A DNA stretch of 64,000 nucleotides, taken from positions 124,001 through 188,000 of the forward strand of contig BJUU01000002.1 of assembly GCA_007988785.1 (NCBI GenBank), written 5' to 3'. Shown in pieces: positions 35,873 to 44,072 of the stretch. Made by a program: the position numbers and the translations under genes. Each line of letters opens with the position of its first letter. The first letter of the stretch is position 1. The notes beneath the pieces were generated by a model. That model worked only from the letters and a program-made list of their open reading frames with translations, was not told where the DNA came from and did not search any database. This stretch comes from Agrococcus baldri (GTDB lineage Bacteria > Actinomycetota > Actinomycetes > Actinomycetales > Microbacteriaceae).

Positions 35873-36416
35873 GCGGACTCGGGACACCTGTCCCGAATTC
35901 GTCGGACTGCTCGTCGGAGACGGGGAAGTAGCCGACCCCGATGCCGGCCGCGCGGGTCGGCACCATGACGGACCGTGTCCACGACACGATCTCCGCCCCG
36001 TCCTGATTGAGCCCGCGGGTGCGCACGGTGACGATGCCCATGTCGGGGCGCGAGCCGCTGCGCCGGGTCGCCGTGCAGACGCTCTCGGCGTAGAGGGTGT
36101 CTCCGATGTACACGGGGTGGGAGAGCTTGATGTCCGTCCAGCCGAGGTTCGCCACGGCGTTCTGGCTCACGTCGATGACCGACAGGCCGAGCACGAGCGC
36201 GACGGTGAAGCCCGAGTTGACGATCACCCGACCCCCGCTGATGGGGTTGCTGGCCGCGAAGTGCGTGTTGAAGTGGTTCTGGTTCGTGTTCCCCGTCAGC
36301 ATGGTGAACCAGGTGCAATCCGTCTCGCTGATGGTTCGACCGAAGGGGTGCTGGTAGACATCGCCGACCTCGAAGTCGTCGAAGAAGCGTCCGAGCTCAG
36401 CGCGATGCAGTGTCAT
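35862..36416 (-). CDS. MaoC-like hydratase/dehydratase
   Basis: A 184-residue hot-dog-fold protein of the MaoC family. The motif reads TGNTNQNHFNTH, so the catalytic Asp of the classic GDxNPxH motif is Asn43 while His48 remains. Variants of this type occur among MaoC proteins acting on branched or methyl-substituted acyl-CoA. AAAGGAG 6 bases before ATG 36416 sets the start; the upstream extension reads through the operator and the divergent gene. Its last codons contain operator D. Confidence 0.87.
   Translation of the reverse strand: MTLHRAELGRFFDDFEVGDVYQHPFGRTISETDCTWFTMLTGNTNQNHFNTHFAASNPISGGRVIVNSGFTVALVLGLSVIDVSQNAVANLGWTDIKLSHPVYIGDTLYAESVCTATRRSGSRPDMGIVTVRTRGLNQDGAEIVSWTRSVMVPTRAAGIGVGYFPVSDEQSDEFGTGVPSPLDM
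35881..35894. promoter_or_regulatory. GGGACA operator D inside the end of maoC
   Basis: GGGACACCTGTCCC is identical to operator A and lies within the last codons of the maoC gene, upstream of the nitronate monooxygenase -35 box. It is 51 bases from operator C, about five helical turns, which would put both sites on one DNA face. Confidence 0.6.
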
Positions 36417-36432
36417 GAAGTACTCCTTTGTC

Positions 36433-36452
36433 GGGACAGTCGTCCCATAGTA
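36433..36452 (-). promoter_or_regulatory. maoC promoter -10 with GGGACA operator E
   Basis: The palindrome GGGACAGTCGTCCC (36433-36446; outer 5 bases of each arm perfect) directly adjoins a minus-strand -10 box TACTAT (36447-36452). The -35 box is weak. A divergent gene starts at 36498, so this site may serve both directions. Confidence 0.6.
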
Positions 36453-36497
36453 GGCGCGGCTGAGGTACGATCGTCTAGACCCGGCCCGGAGGATGCA

Positions 36498-37115
36498 ATG
36501 GACGAGACGCCTGCGAAGGCACTGCGGCGGCTGCAGGATCGCGAGGAGATCCGTGACTGCGTCGCCCGCTACGCCCGCGGCATAGACCGGCTCGATCGCG
36601 AGCTCACGCTCTCCGCGTACCACGCAGACGCGATCGACGATCACGGGAAGTTCCTGGGGACGCCGGCCGAGTTCGTCGACTGGGCGTTCACCATGCACCG
36701 CACCTTCCACCTGTCGCACCAGCACTCGATCCTCAACCAGACGTGCGAGCTGGACGGCGACGTCGCCCACGCGGAGACCTACTTCCTCTTCGCGTCGATG
36801 AACGTCTCCGGTCCGCCGTGGACGCTGTCCGGAGGCCGGTACATCGACCGGCTCGAGCGCCGGTCGGGCAGGTGGGCGATCGCGCACCGTCTCTGCGTCC
36901 GCGACTGGGCGACGACCGATTCGACCCTCGACCCGACGGATCCGACCTCGCTCACGGCGACCCAGGCATCCCTCACGCCGGCGCTCCGGTCGTTCTTCCG
37001 AGGGGCGCCGCACGGCCGCCGCGACACGGGCGACCCCTCGTACGACCGACCGCTGGTCATCGACCCTGTGCGCGAGGCGCACTGGCGCGACCTGCAGGCG
37101 GACCAGGGTGATTGA
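36498..37115 (+). CDS. SnoaL-like (NTF2-fold) protein
   Basis: A 205-residue protein with an N-terminal SnoaL-like domain: LQDREEIRDCVARYARGIDR, AYHADAIDDHG and FHLSHQHSILNQTCELDG. The fold covers isomerases, dehydratases and ring-hydroxylation accessory proteins; acidic and His residues in the cavity make a small-molecule enzyme likely, but the reaction cannot be named. CGGAGGA precedes the ATG. It is divergent from maoC and overlaps the CitE-like gene by 8 bases. Confidence 0.8.
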   Translation: MDETPAKALRRLQDREEIRDCVARYARGIDRLDRELTLSAYHADAIDDHGKFLGTPAEFVDWAFTMHRTFHLSHQHSILNQTCELDGDVAHAETYFLFASMNVSGPPWTLSGGRYIDRLERRSGRWAIAHRLCVRDWATTDSTLDPTDPTSLTATQASLTPALRSFFRGAPHGRRDTGDPSYDRPLVIDPVREAHWRDLQADQGD

Positions 37116-37932
37116 GCTGCTCGCGCGGGGCCCCGCCGTCCTGTTCTGCCCCGCCGACCGCCCCGAGCTCCTCAGCAAGGCGCTCGAGCGAGCGGATGCG
37201 GTGGTGATGGATCTCGAAGACGCGGTCGCGGCGGACCGCAAGTCACACGCGAGAGAGACTGCTCGCCAAGTGCTCCGCGACTTCCCCAGCAGTCACCTCG
37301 CGGTCAGGGTGAACGCGCCTGCGACGCCGTGGTTCGCCGACGACGTTGACGCGCTTGCAGAGTTCGGCTCGATCCCGCTCGTGATCCCCATGGCAGAGAG
37401 CGCCTCGCAGCTCGGGCGAGCGCTCGACCACGCACTGATCCCGCTGATCGAGACCCCTCGGGGAGTCGCCGCCGCCGCCGAGCTCGCGGACGCATCCCCC
37501 ACGGTCGCACTCATGTGGGGTTCGGAGGATTTGGCCGTGGCGCTGCACTCGCGCGCCAGCAGGCCGCACGGCTCGCTCACTCCGGTGATGCAGGCGGCGC
37601 GTTCCGCCGTGCTCCTCGCGGCCGCAGCCGCTGGCAAGCCCGTCATCGATGCGGTCCTCCCCGACTTCCGACCCATGGCGCGTGAGCTCGTGATCGCAGA
37701 AGGACGAGAGGCCGCCGACATGGGGTTCGATGCCAAGGCATGCATCCACCCCGCACAGGTGGCGTGGATTCGTGAGAGCTTCCGAGCCTCCGATGAGGAT
37801 CTCGAGCGCGCGAGCCAGATCGTCAGCGCTGCAGAGCGGCACAGCGGAGCGTTCTCGTTGGACGGCGAGATGATCGATGCGCCGATCATCTCGCACGCTC
37901 GACGCATCCTGGCCCTGAGCGGTCTGGCGTGA
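37108..37932 (+). CDS. CitE-like / HpcH aldolase family lyase
   Basis: A 274-residue TIM-barrel lyase with AVVMDLEDAVAADRKSHARE, LIPLIETPRGVAAAA, LMWGSEDLAVAL and the C-terminal GFDAKACIHPAQVAWI of the CitE family. It probably cleaves or hydrolyses a malyl- or citramalyl-type CoA thioester. It starts with GTG and overlaps the SnoaL-like gene. It differs clearly from the other CitE-like protein at 28.7 kb, so two different thioesters may be handled. Confidence 0.88.
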   Translation: MIELLARGPAVLFCPADRPELLSKALERADAVVMDLEDAVAADRKSHARETARQVLRDFPSSHLAVRVNAPATPWFADDVDALAEFGSIPLVIPMAESASQLGRALDHALIPLIETPRGVAAAAELADASPTVALMWGSEDLAVALHSRASRPHGSLTPVMQAARSAVLLAAAAAGKPVIDAVLPDFRPMARELVIAEGREAADMGFDAKACIHPAQVAWIRESFRASDEDLERASQIVSAAERHSGAFSLDGEMIDAPIISHARRILALSGLA

Positions 37933-38032
37933 CGGTCATGCAGCACACCGACCGCGCACCGAAGGCTGGCTACCATGACCCAGCAGCTCCTCTGTGGGCG
38001 ACCCGCCTCCACTCGACTGAGAAGACAAGACC

Positions 38033-38815
38033 ATGACTGAGACCAGCCAGGGCGAGACCGCCACTCCTCGACGAAGCTCCGTGCGCAGGACCGCGCAGGT
38101 GATGAGCGCGTTCACGACGCAGTCACGATGGGGCGTGCGCGAGCTCGCCGGTCATCTCGAGATTCCGAAGTCGGGACTCCATCGCACACTGCAGGAGCTG
38201 GCCACGGAATCCCTGCTCGTGGCAGACGACGACGGCACGTATGAGCTCGGAGGAGACATGCTGCGGCTCGCGGGGGGTCTGCTGCAGACCGCGAGCCTCC
38301 CCCGCGCTGCACGCCCGCACATCCGCAGGGCGCGAGACGTCACGAGCGAGAGCGTCTTCCTCGTCGCCTATGACGACGGCAGACAGCAGATCGTGGCGGT
38401 CGACACCGTGATGTCCCCTCATCCCATCCAGTTCCTCTGGTCGGCCCTGAGCGAGTGGACCGACCTCCATCTCTCCGCGAGCGGGCTCGGCGTGCTCGCC
38501 GCGTTGCCGCCCGAAGACCTGGAGCGATACTTCTCCGTCCCTCGCGTCGATGGCGAGGGCAATGCGCTGAACCTGGCCGCTTTCACGCCTGTGCTCGAGG
38601 AGGTGCGCTCGCGAGGATGGGCCATGACCCGAAGCCAGCGGATCGCCGGGTCGACCGGTGTGAGCGCTGCCGTGCGCGACGGCCGGGGGGATGTTCGGGG
38701 AGCCGTCGTCATCGCGTGGCCGGACCGAGGTGGCTCAGCCGCGGACGCTGACTCGATCGGACGAGCGGCGGCAGAGGCCGCGAGCAAGACCTCGGCCGCC
38801 CTCGGCTGGTCGTAG
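38033..38815 (+). CDS. IclR-family transcriptional regulator
   Basis: A 260-residue IclR regulator: winged helix at about 20-80 (RTAQVMSAFTTQSRWGVRELAGHL, IPKSGLHRTLQELATESLL) and a C-terminal effector domain (HLSASGLGVLAALPPEDLERYF, GWAMTRSQRIAGSTGVSAAV). It is the only transcription-factor gene between 26.6 and 60.8 kb, the region containing all nine GGGACA palindromes, and is therefore the main candidate for binding them. No such site is seen in front of its own gene. IclR dimers are known to bind palindromic or pseudo-palindromic sites and sense organic acids. Confidence 0.92.
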   Translation: MTETSQGETATPRRSSVRRTAQVMSAFTTQSRWGVRELAGHLEIPKSGLHRTLQELATESLLVADDDGTYELGGDMLRLAGGLLQTASLPRAARPHIRRARDVTSESVFLVAYDDGRQQIVAVDTVMSPHPIQFLWSALSEWTDLHLSASGLGVLAALPPEDLERYFSVPRVDGEGNALNLAAFTPVLEEVRSRGWAMTRSQRIAGSTGVSAAVRDGRGDVRGAVVIAWPDRGGSAADADSIGRAAAEAASKTSAALGWS

Positions 38816-38927
38816 GACTCCGCGGCAGCCAGCACAAGGCGGACGCCCGCCGAGCCACCGACCGGGTCGCGTCGCCGCCGACCCAGGTGCGGGCGAGCGG
38901 GCGGGACGCAGCCAGTCCCGGTTCGCG

Positions 38928-38978
38928 TTGACGCGCGCGGTCTTCGCCGTCTAGCCTGGAACCAGGGACAGTTGTCCC
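38928..38978 (+). promoter_or_regulatory. Aldehyde dehydrogenase promoter with GGGACA operator F
   Basis: TTGACG (38928-38933), an 18-base spacer and TAGCCT (38952-38957) precede the perfect palindrome GGGACAGTTGTCCC at 38965-38978. The expected transcription start lies at the left edge of the operator. Confidence 0.65.
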
Positions 38979-39032
38979 GAAACGAGGCGAGGGTGCCTCG
39001 AGCCAGGAAGCGACGACAAGGTGGTTGACCGC

Positions 39033-40481
39033 GTGACTGTTACACGAGAAGTTCTCCGAGGGATCACGTTGATCGGTGGAGTCGAGTCCACCGACGCGAG
39101 TGGCGGGGTCTACGAGCACGTCAACCCGTCGACCAACCGAGGCCAGGCGGACGTCCCCATGGCTGGCGCGGACGAGGTCGAGGCCGCGGTCGTCGCAGCC
39201 AGGGCCGGCTTCGCCATCTGGCGCAACTGGGCGCCTGCGGATCGCAGGCGTGTGCTCAATCGCCTGGCTGACCTCCTGCGAGCCCACAGCGACGAGTTCC
39301 TCAGCATCCAGGCGCTCGAGACGGGCATCCCGGTGGCGACCGGTGGCATGCTCGGCATGCTCATCGATGCGACCGAGTACTGTGCGAGTGAGGCCGACAA
39401 GCTGCACGGCCGCGTGATCGCGACCGCTCGACTCGACGTGATGGACTACACGCTCGTCGAGCCGATCGGGGTCGTGGCGGTGATCGTGCCCTGGAACGGT
39501 CCCGTCGGGCAGCTGGGTCTGAGCGCGCTGCCTCCTCTCGCGGCCGGCTGCGCGATCATCCTGAAGCCCTCTGAGCTCGCGCCGTTCAGCTCGATGCTGT
39601 TCGGGCGGCTCTGCAAGGAAGCCGGGATTCCGGATGGCGTCGTGAACGTCATCACTGGGGGGCCCGAGGCAGGGCAGCTGCTGTGCTCGCACCCCGGCAT
39701 CGACAAGGTCAGCTTCACCGGTTCCTACGAGACCTCGCTGGTGGTGGGTGCAACGGCCGCCGGGAGCGGCAAGTCGCTCATGATGGAGCTCGGCGGCAAG
39801 TCAGCCGACCTCGTCTTCGGTGACGCAGACGTGCCGAAGGCGGCCGCAGACGCCGTCGGCTGGCTCGTCTTCAACAGCGGTCAAGCGTGCACGCTCGCCT
39901 CGCGCTTCCTGGTCCACGAGAGCATCTACGACGAGTACGTCGGGCTCCTCACCGACCAGATGCGCGCGCTTCGACCCGGTGATGCCATCGACCCGGAGAC
40001 GTCGATGGGCCCGGTCATCACGGCCGGCGCTGCCGATCGCATCTTGGGCATGATCGATCGCGCGAAGGACGGCAACACGCTCGCGACCGGAGGCGGCCGG
40101 GCCGACCTTCCCGGATTCCATGTCGAGCCGACGCTCTTCGTCGACGTCGATCCTGCATCCGAGATCGCCCGGAAAGAGGTGTTCGGCCCGGTCTACGCCG
40201 TGATGAAGTTCTCCGATGAAGACGAGGCCATCGCTCTCGCCAACAGCTCGGAGTTCGGCCTCGCGGCGTACGTGCACACGAGTGACGTCAGCCGCGCGAT
40301 CCGCGTGGCGGCTCAGCTGGAGGCGGGCACGGTCGGTGTGAACGGTGGCGTGGCGCCGTCCATGGCCGCAGCACCCTTCGGCGGCGTGAAGCACAGCGGA
40401 TACGGGCGTGCCGGCGGAATCGAAGGACTGCTCGAGTTCTGCACCGTCAAGAACGTCAACATCCCGCTGAGCCGGCCCTGA
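39033..40481 (+). CDS. Aldehyde dehydrogenase
   Basis: A 482-residue NAD(P)-dependent aldehyde dehydrogenase with VIVPWNGPVGQLG, MELGGKSADLVFG (catalytic Glu) and FNSGQACTLASR (catalytic Cys), PFGGVKHSGYGR near the end. The GTG at 39033 is preferred because AAGGTGG lies 8 bases upstream; a GTG at 39021 is inside that ribosome site. It is the first gene behind operator F. Likely oxidises a pathway aldehyde to the acid before CoA activation. Confidence 0.9.
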   Translation: MTVTREVLRGITLIGGVESTDASGGVYEHVNPSTNRGQADVPMAGADEVEAAVVAARAGFAIWRNWAPADRRRVLNRLADLLRAHSDEFLSIQALETGIPVATGGMLGMLIDATEYCASEADKLHGRVIATARLDVMDYTLVEPIGVVAVIVPWNGPVGQLGLSALPPLAAGCAIILKPSELAPFSSMLFGRLCKEAGIPDGVVNVITGGPEAGQLLCSHPGIDKVSFTGSYETSLVVGATAAGSGKSLMMELGGKSADLVFGDADVPKAAADAVGWLVFNSGQACTLASRFLVHESIYDEYVGLLTDQMRALRPGDAIDPETSMGPVITAGAADRILGMIDRAKDGNTLATGGGRADLPGFHVEPTLFVDVDPASEIARKEVFGPVYAVMKFSDEDEAIALANSSEFGLAAYVHTSDVSRAIRVAAQLEAGTVGVNGGVAPSMAAAPFGGVKHSGYGRAGGIEGLLEFCTVKNVNIPLSRP

Positions 40482-40788
40482 CACCAGCAACTCACAACAG
40501 TCGGACGACTGAATCAACCAGATGACAGAAGCAACGCGCTGCTGCGGATGGCCTCGGACGAGTCGCGATACGTCACTGGCATAACGCTGCCGGTTCTACG
40601 ACGAGGACTACCTATGAGCCACCCCCAGCCTCGCGAACGGCGCGCCCGCACGAAGCTGGCGGTGCTGCGCAGCCCACTCCCCGTGTGCACGTTCGTCGGA
40701 TGATCGGCCGAACTGCCGCTCAAGGCCGAGGGATCCCCGGCCTGGCGCGGGAGCGGTCGCGAGGATCGACCGTACAGACACGCTGCCG
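40482..40788. other. 307-base gap with one possible 29-codon reading frame
   Basis: No gene of normal size is seen. A small frame at 40614-40703 (ATG behind GAGG, product begins MSHPQPRERR and ends in PVCTFVG) could be a leader peptide for the MFS gene, but nothing else supports translation. No GGGACA site is present here, so the transporter gene may be read from the aldehyde dehydrogenase promoter. Confidence 0.25.
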
Positions 40789-41997
40789 GTGAGCGACGCA
40801 TCCGGCAGGAGGACCTTCTCCTTCATCGTCGCTTCGGTGAGCGTCGTCTCGGTGAGCTTCGGCTCGGGCGCGCCGGTGCCCTTCTTCCCTCTGTACGAGC
40901 AGGCATACGGCATTCCGCCTGCAGGCCTGACCGGAGGCTACGCGCTCTACATCCTCAGCGCAGCCGCGGTGCTGCTGTTCGCCGGACGCCTCTCTGACTC
41001 GCTCGGCCGGAAGTCCGTCACGATGTTCGGGCTGCTCTTCTCGATCGCCGGCTGCGCGTGCTTCGCTGTCGTCGACGGGCTCGCCTCTCTTCTCCTCGCG
41101 AGAGTGCTGACGGGCTGCGCCGTCGGGTTGTCGATGAGTGGCATCGCGTCATATGTGATCGACCTGCACAGACCCGGAAGGCTGACATTGGCGGCGACGA
41201 TCGCCGGCGCGGGCACACCGTTCGGCACAGCGCTCGGTGCGATCACGGCAGGGTTGCTCATCGAGTGGGGTGCAGCGCCGCAGGTTCCGTTCATCGGGAT
41301 CGCGACGGTCAATGCTCTGGCCCTGATCGGCTTGATCTTCGCCGTGGAGACGCGGCCGCCTGGTTCCCGGGCCGCCCTTCGCCTCGAATTCGCGCTTGCG
41401 GTACCGACGCGAATCCGCTTCGCGTTCATCACCGCCTGCGCTGGATTCGTCGCAACGTGGATTCTGGGAGGCATGTACCAGTCGCTCGGCCCGACCATCA
41501 CCGCGACGAGCTTCTACGACGACGACCGCATCCTCGCTGCCTCGGTGCTGGCAAGCGTCGTGGGAACCTCGGTGTTCGGCGGGCCGCTGACTGCGAGGTT
41601 CAGGGCGCGCACAGCCACCATCATCGGGCTGGCGATGTTTGTTGTGGGAGTGGGCTCGATCGCACTCGCGGCTCATGTGCATTCGTTGGCGCTCTTCTTC
41701 GGCGCGAACTTCCTCTCGGGTCTCGGTTTCGGCGCGACCTTCGCCGCCGGGCTGCGCGCACTGCTGGAGCGCATCAGCGCGGATGAGCGTGCAGGCGTCA
41801 TCTCTGCGGTCTATCTGGTGAGCTACGTCGGAACCGCGATTCCCACATTCTTCGCCGGCGTCCTGGTGCCGCAGCTCGGCTTGACCGCAGTGCTCGACCT
41901 GACATGCGCGCTCATCATCCTGCTGGCTGTGCTCTGTCTCGTTGGCACGATATGGCCCAGGCGGGAGCGTCCAGCTCCGAACCATGATGCGAATTGA
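40789..41997 (+). CDS. Major facilitator superfamily transporter
   Basis: A 402-residue membrane protein with about twelve hydrophobic segments and the MFS loop motif FAGRLSDSLGRKSV between segments 2 and 3. It probably imports or exports a pathway compound. The GTG start at 40789 lacks a clear ribosome site, so the N-terminus is uncertain. The gene is on the same strand as the aldehyde dehydrogenase gene, 307 bases downstream, and ends 169 bases from a convergent operon. Confidence 0.87.
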   Translation: MSDASGRRTFSFIVASVSVVSVSFGSGAPVPFFPLYEQAYGIPPAGLTGGYALYILSAAAVLLFAGRLSDSLGRKSVTMFGLLFSIAGCACFAVVDGLASLLLARVLTGCAVGLSMSGIASYVIDLHRPGRLTLAATIAGAGTPFGTALGAITAGLLIEWGAAPQVPFIGIATVNALALIGLIFAVETRPPGSRAALRLEFALAVPTRIRFAFITACAGFVATWILGGMYQSLGPTITATSFYDDDRILAASVLASVVGTSVFGGPLTARFRARTATIIGLAMFVVGVGSIALAAHVHSLALFFGANFLSGLGFGATFAAGLRALLERISADERAGVISAVYLVSYVGTAIPTFFAGVLVPQLGLTAVLDLTCALIILLAVLCLVGTIWPRRERPAPNHDAN

Positions 41998-42112
41998 GTG
42001 GCGTCGACGGTCTTCGAGAAGATCGCGTGTCGGTTCCGGACGGGATCGCCGTAGCGGGATCTGCCCGAGCGGTACCGGCCGTGGAGCAGGGTCTTCAAGC
42101 GCTTCGATCGAT

Positions 42113-42140
42113 GGGCGAAAAGCGAAGGGCGAAGGGCGAA
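42113..42140. repeat. Four tandem 7-bp units
   Basis: Three exact GGGCGAA units and one AAGCGAA variant lie head to tail between the convergent MFS and Gfo/Idh/MocA genes. The array is short and could be slippage-prone; no function is evident. Confidence 0.5.
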
Positions 42141-42166
42141 GGCTGGCAGGCCGTCCTGACTGCGCC

Positions 42167-43255
42167 CTAGCGCAACGTGCGGGAGAACTTCTCCAGGGTG
42201 GCGTGGCGTGCCGCTGCATGGGCGAAGTCGGGTACCACCGACGTCCGTTCGCGGATGTCCTTCGCGAAGGCTGCGAGTGCTTCTGCAACGTTCTTCGCAG
42301 ACTCGACGCCCGGATCGGGCACTGACGAGTATCGCTCGGGCACTGGCAGTGGGTGCAGAGATGCCGCCGCTCCGGTTGCTCCGCGAAGCTCGAGCGGCGC
42401 CATCTGGATGCCGCCCGGCTCGGTCGTCGACAGATGGAGTGCGCCGGCCGATCCGATGATCGAAATCTCGGTCTTGAACAAGGAGCGGGCGCCCTGCGCG
42501 ACGTGCATCGACACGAGCGCCCCTTCCACACTCACCCAGTGCGCGTTCACCGTGTCGGGGGTATCCGGTCGGAACCGTCCTCCGTCGAAATCCATCAGAC
42601 TCGGCCGACGGAGGGCCGTGTGCGAGTGGATCTCTCGCGGCTCCCCCAGCACGAAGCTGACCGCGTCGACCAGGTGGCCGGTCTCGATGGTGAGGAGATT
42701 CGCGCCCGTGCTCCGGTCGAACAGGTATCGCTTGGCGGGTGTGACGGGGTCTGCACCGCGCTGCGAGAAGGCGGTGATCGAGCAGCTTTCGACCGTGCCC
42801 AGATACCCGTCATGAACGAGGTCCCGCAGGTAGCGCACTGCTGGGCTGGATCGGGCCTGGAGGCCTACCGCATTTCGGCCAGGGGCACGGAGCGCGTCCA
42901 TGCTCATCTGTTGGGCTTCCGCGCGGTCGACACCCAGGGGCCACTCGCAGTAGACGTGCTTGCCTGCCTCCAGGACCGCCTTCACGACTTCCCGGTGGTA
43001 CGGGACCCTGACTGCGACGACGATCAGATCGACAGCGTCCGACGCCGCCATCTGCTCCACGCCGACGAAGGCATGGTCGGCTCCGAACTGCTCTGCGGAT
43101 GCCAGCGCCGTCTCTCGCCGAGATGTCGCCACCGCAGTGAGCCTGAGGCCGTCGGTGGCGGCGATGGCCGGCACGTGGGAACGCGACGCCCAGCTGTTGC
43201 CGGCACTCGCTCCGACGATCCCGACCCGCAGCACTCCAGCATTCGAATCAGTCAT
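42167..43255 (-). CDS. Gfo/Idh/MocA-family oxidoreductase
   Basis: A 362-residue NAD(P)-dependent oxidoreductase. The N-terminal Rossmann domain has VGIVGASAGNSWASRSHVP and AGKHVYCEWPLGVDRAEA, which carries the E-W-P variant of the EKP motif; the C-terminal alpha/beta domain follows (from about 130). These enzymes usually act on sugars, inositols or cyclic alcohols. GGAGAA precedes the ATG at 43255. It is the last gene of the ABC transporter-ALDH-SDR operon. Confidence 0.88.
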   Translation of the reverse strand: MTDSNAGVLRVGIVGASAGNSWASRSHVPAIAATDGLRLTAVATSRRETALASAEQFGADHAFVGVEQMAASDAVDLIVVAVRVPYHREVVKAVLEAGKHVYCEWPLGVDRAEAQQMSMDALRAPGRNAVGLQARSSPAVRYLRDLVHDGYLGTVESCSITAFSQRGADPVTPAKRYLFDRSTGANLLTIETGHLVDAVSFVLGEPREIHSHTALRRPSLMDFDGGRFRPDTPDTVNAHWVSVEGALVSMHVAQGARSLFKTEISIIGSAGALHLSTTEPGGIQMAPLELRGATGAAASLHPLPVPERYSSVPDPGVESAKNVAEALAAFAKDIRERTSVVPDFAHAAARHATLEKFSRTLR

Positions 43256-43308
43256 GCGTCGAAGTTCTCCTTGCCACTGCTCAAGCTTCCGTGTAGCGCC
43301 CGACCGCG

Positions 43309-44064
43309 TCAGATCGGCAGCAGGATCGCTCCACCGTCTGTATGCAGGATTTGCCCAGTGACCATGTCGGACTCCGCAGAGGCGAGATAGACGAGTGCCC
43401 AGGCGTGGTCTTCCTCGGTAGCCGGCCTCTTGATGAGGTGCACATTTGCGACAAGTTCGTCGAGCGCCTCGCCGGGATAGTGGTCGCGCGTCGCCTGAGT
43501 CGCGGTGACGCCGGGCGCGATGCAATTGACGTTGATCCGGTGCTCCGCGAGCTCGCGGGCGAAGGCGACGGTCAGCCCTTGCACGGCAAGCTTCGTCAGA
43601 CCGTAAGCGTTGCCGGAGATCGTGCCGCTCGTGGAGGACTGGTTGATGATCTTGCCCCGGCCGCGTTTCCGCATTTCCGGGATCACAGCCTGCGTCATCC
43701 GGATGGTCGCAGTCACGTTGATGTCCACGAAGCGCTGCCAGTAGTCAAGCGGCAGCTCCGCCATCGTATGGTGAATGTAGCCGGCATAGAGGGCAGCGTT
43801 GTTCACCAGGATATCGACGTGCCCGAACGTCTCTACGGTTCGCGCAACGGCATGCGCGACATCGGCGTCCTGAGTGAGATCAGCCCGCACAGCGAGCGCT
43901 CTTGCGCCTTGAGCCCGCATCGCCGCCGCATTCGCTTCGACTTCTTCGCCCTTGATGTCGACGAGTACGACGCTGGCGCCCTCGTCTGCCAGCTTGCGCG
44001 CGTAGACCTCACCGATGCCTTGCGCCGATCCGGTGACTATCGCGACCTTGCCTTCGAGTCTCAT
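43309..44064 (-). CDS. Short-chain dehydrogenase/reductase
   Basis: A 251-residue classical SDR with VAIVTGSAQGIGEVYA, DILVNNAALY, the active-site Ser in INQSSTSGTISG and AYGLTK as YxxxK. It should interconvert an alcohol and a ketone using NAD(H). The ATG at 44064 has GAGG 6 bases upstream, while the in-frame ATG at 44070 abuts it. It lies 8 bases after the aldehyde dehydrogenase gene. Confidence 0.9.
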   Translation of the reverse strand: MRLEGKVAIVTGSAQGIGEVYARKLADEGASVVLVDIKGEEVEANAAAMRAQGARALAVRADLTQDADVAHAVARTVETFGHVDILVNNAALYAGYIHHTMAELPLDYWQRFVDINVTATIRMTQAVIPEMRKRGRGKIINQSSTSGTISGNAYGLTKLAVQGLTVAFARELAEHRINVNCIAPGVTATQATRDHYPGEALDELVANVHLIKRPATEEDHAWALVYLASAESDMVTGQILHTDGGAILLPI

Positions 44065-44072
44065 GCTCATCC

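Noticed and set aside
33828-37115. A 1095-codon plus-strand frame running into the SnoaL-like gene
   Set aside because: It is antisense to the hydratase, nitronate monooxygenase and maoC genes and has no family-like sequence before the ATG at 36498.
38903-38919. GGGAC-N7-GTCCC repeat upstream of operator F
   Set aside because: The half-site spacing is 3 bases longer than in all nine operators and it lies upstream of the -35 box, so it is probably chance in GC-rich DNA.
42113-42140. Tandem 7-bp units considered as CRISPR or iteron array
   Set aside because: Only four short units without spacers and no replication or cas genes nearby.
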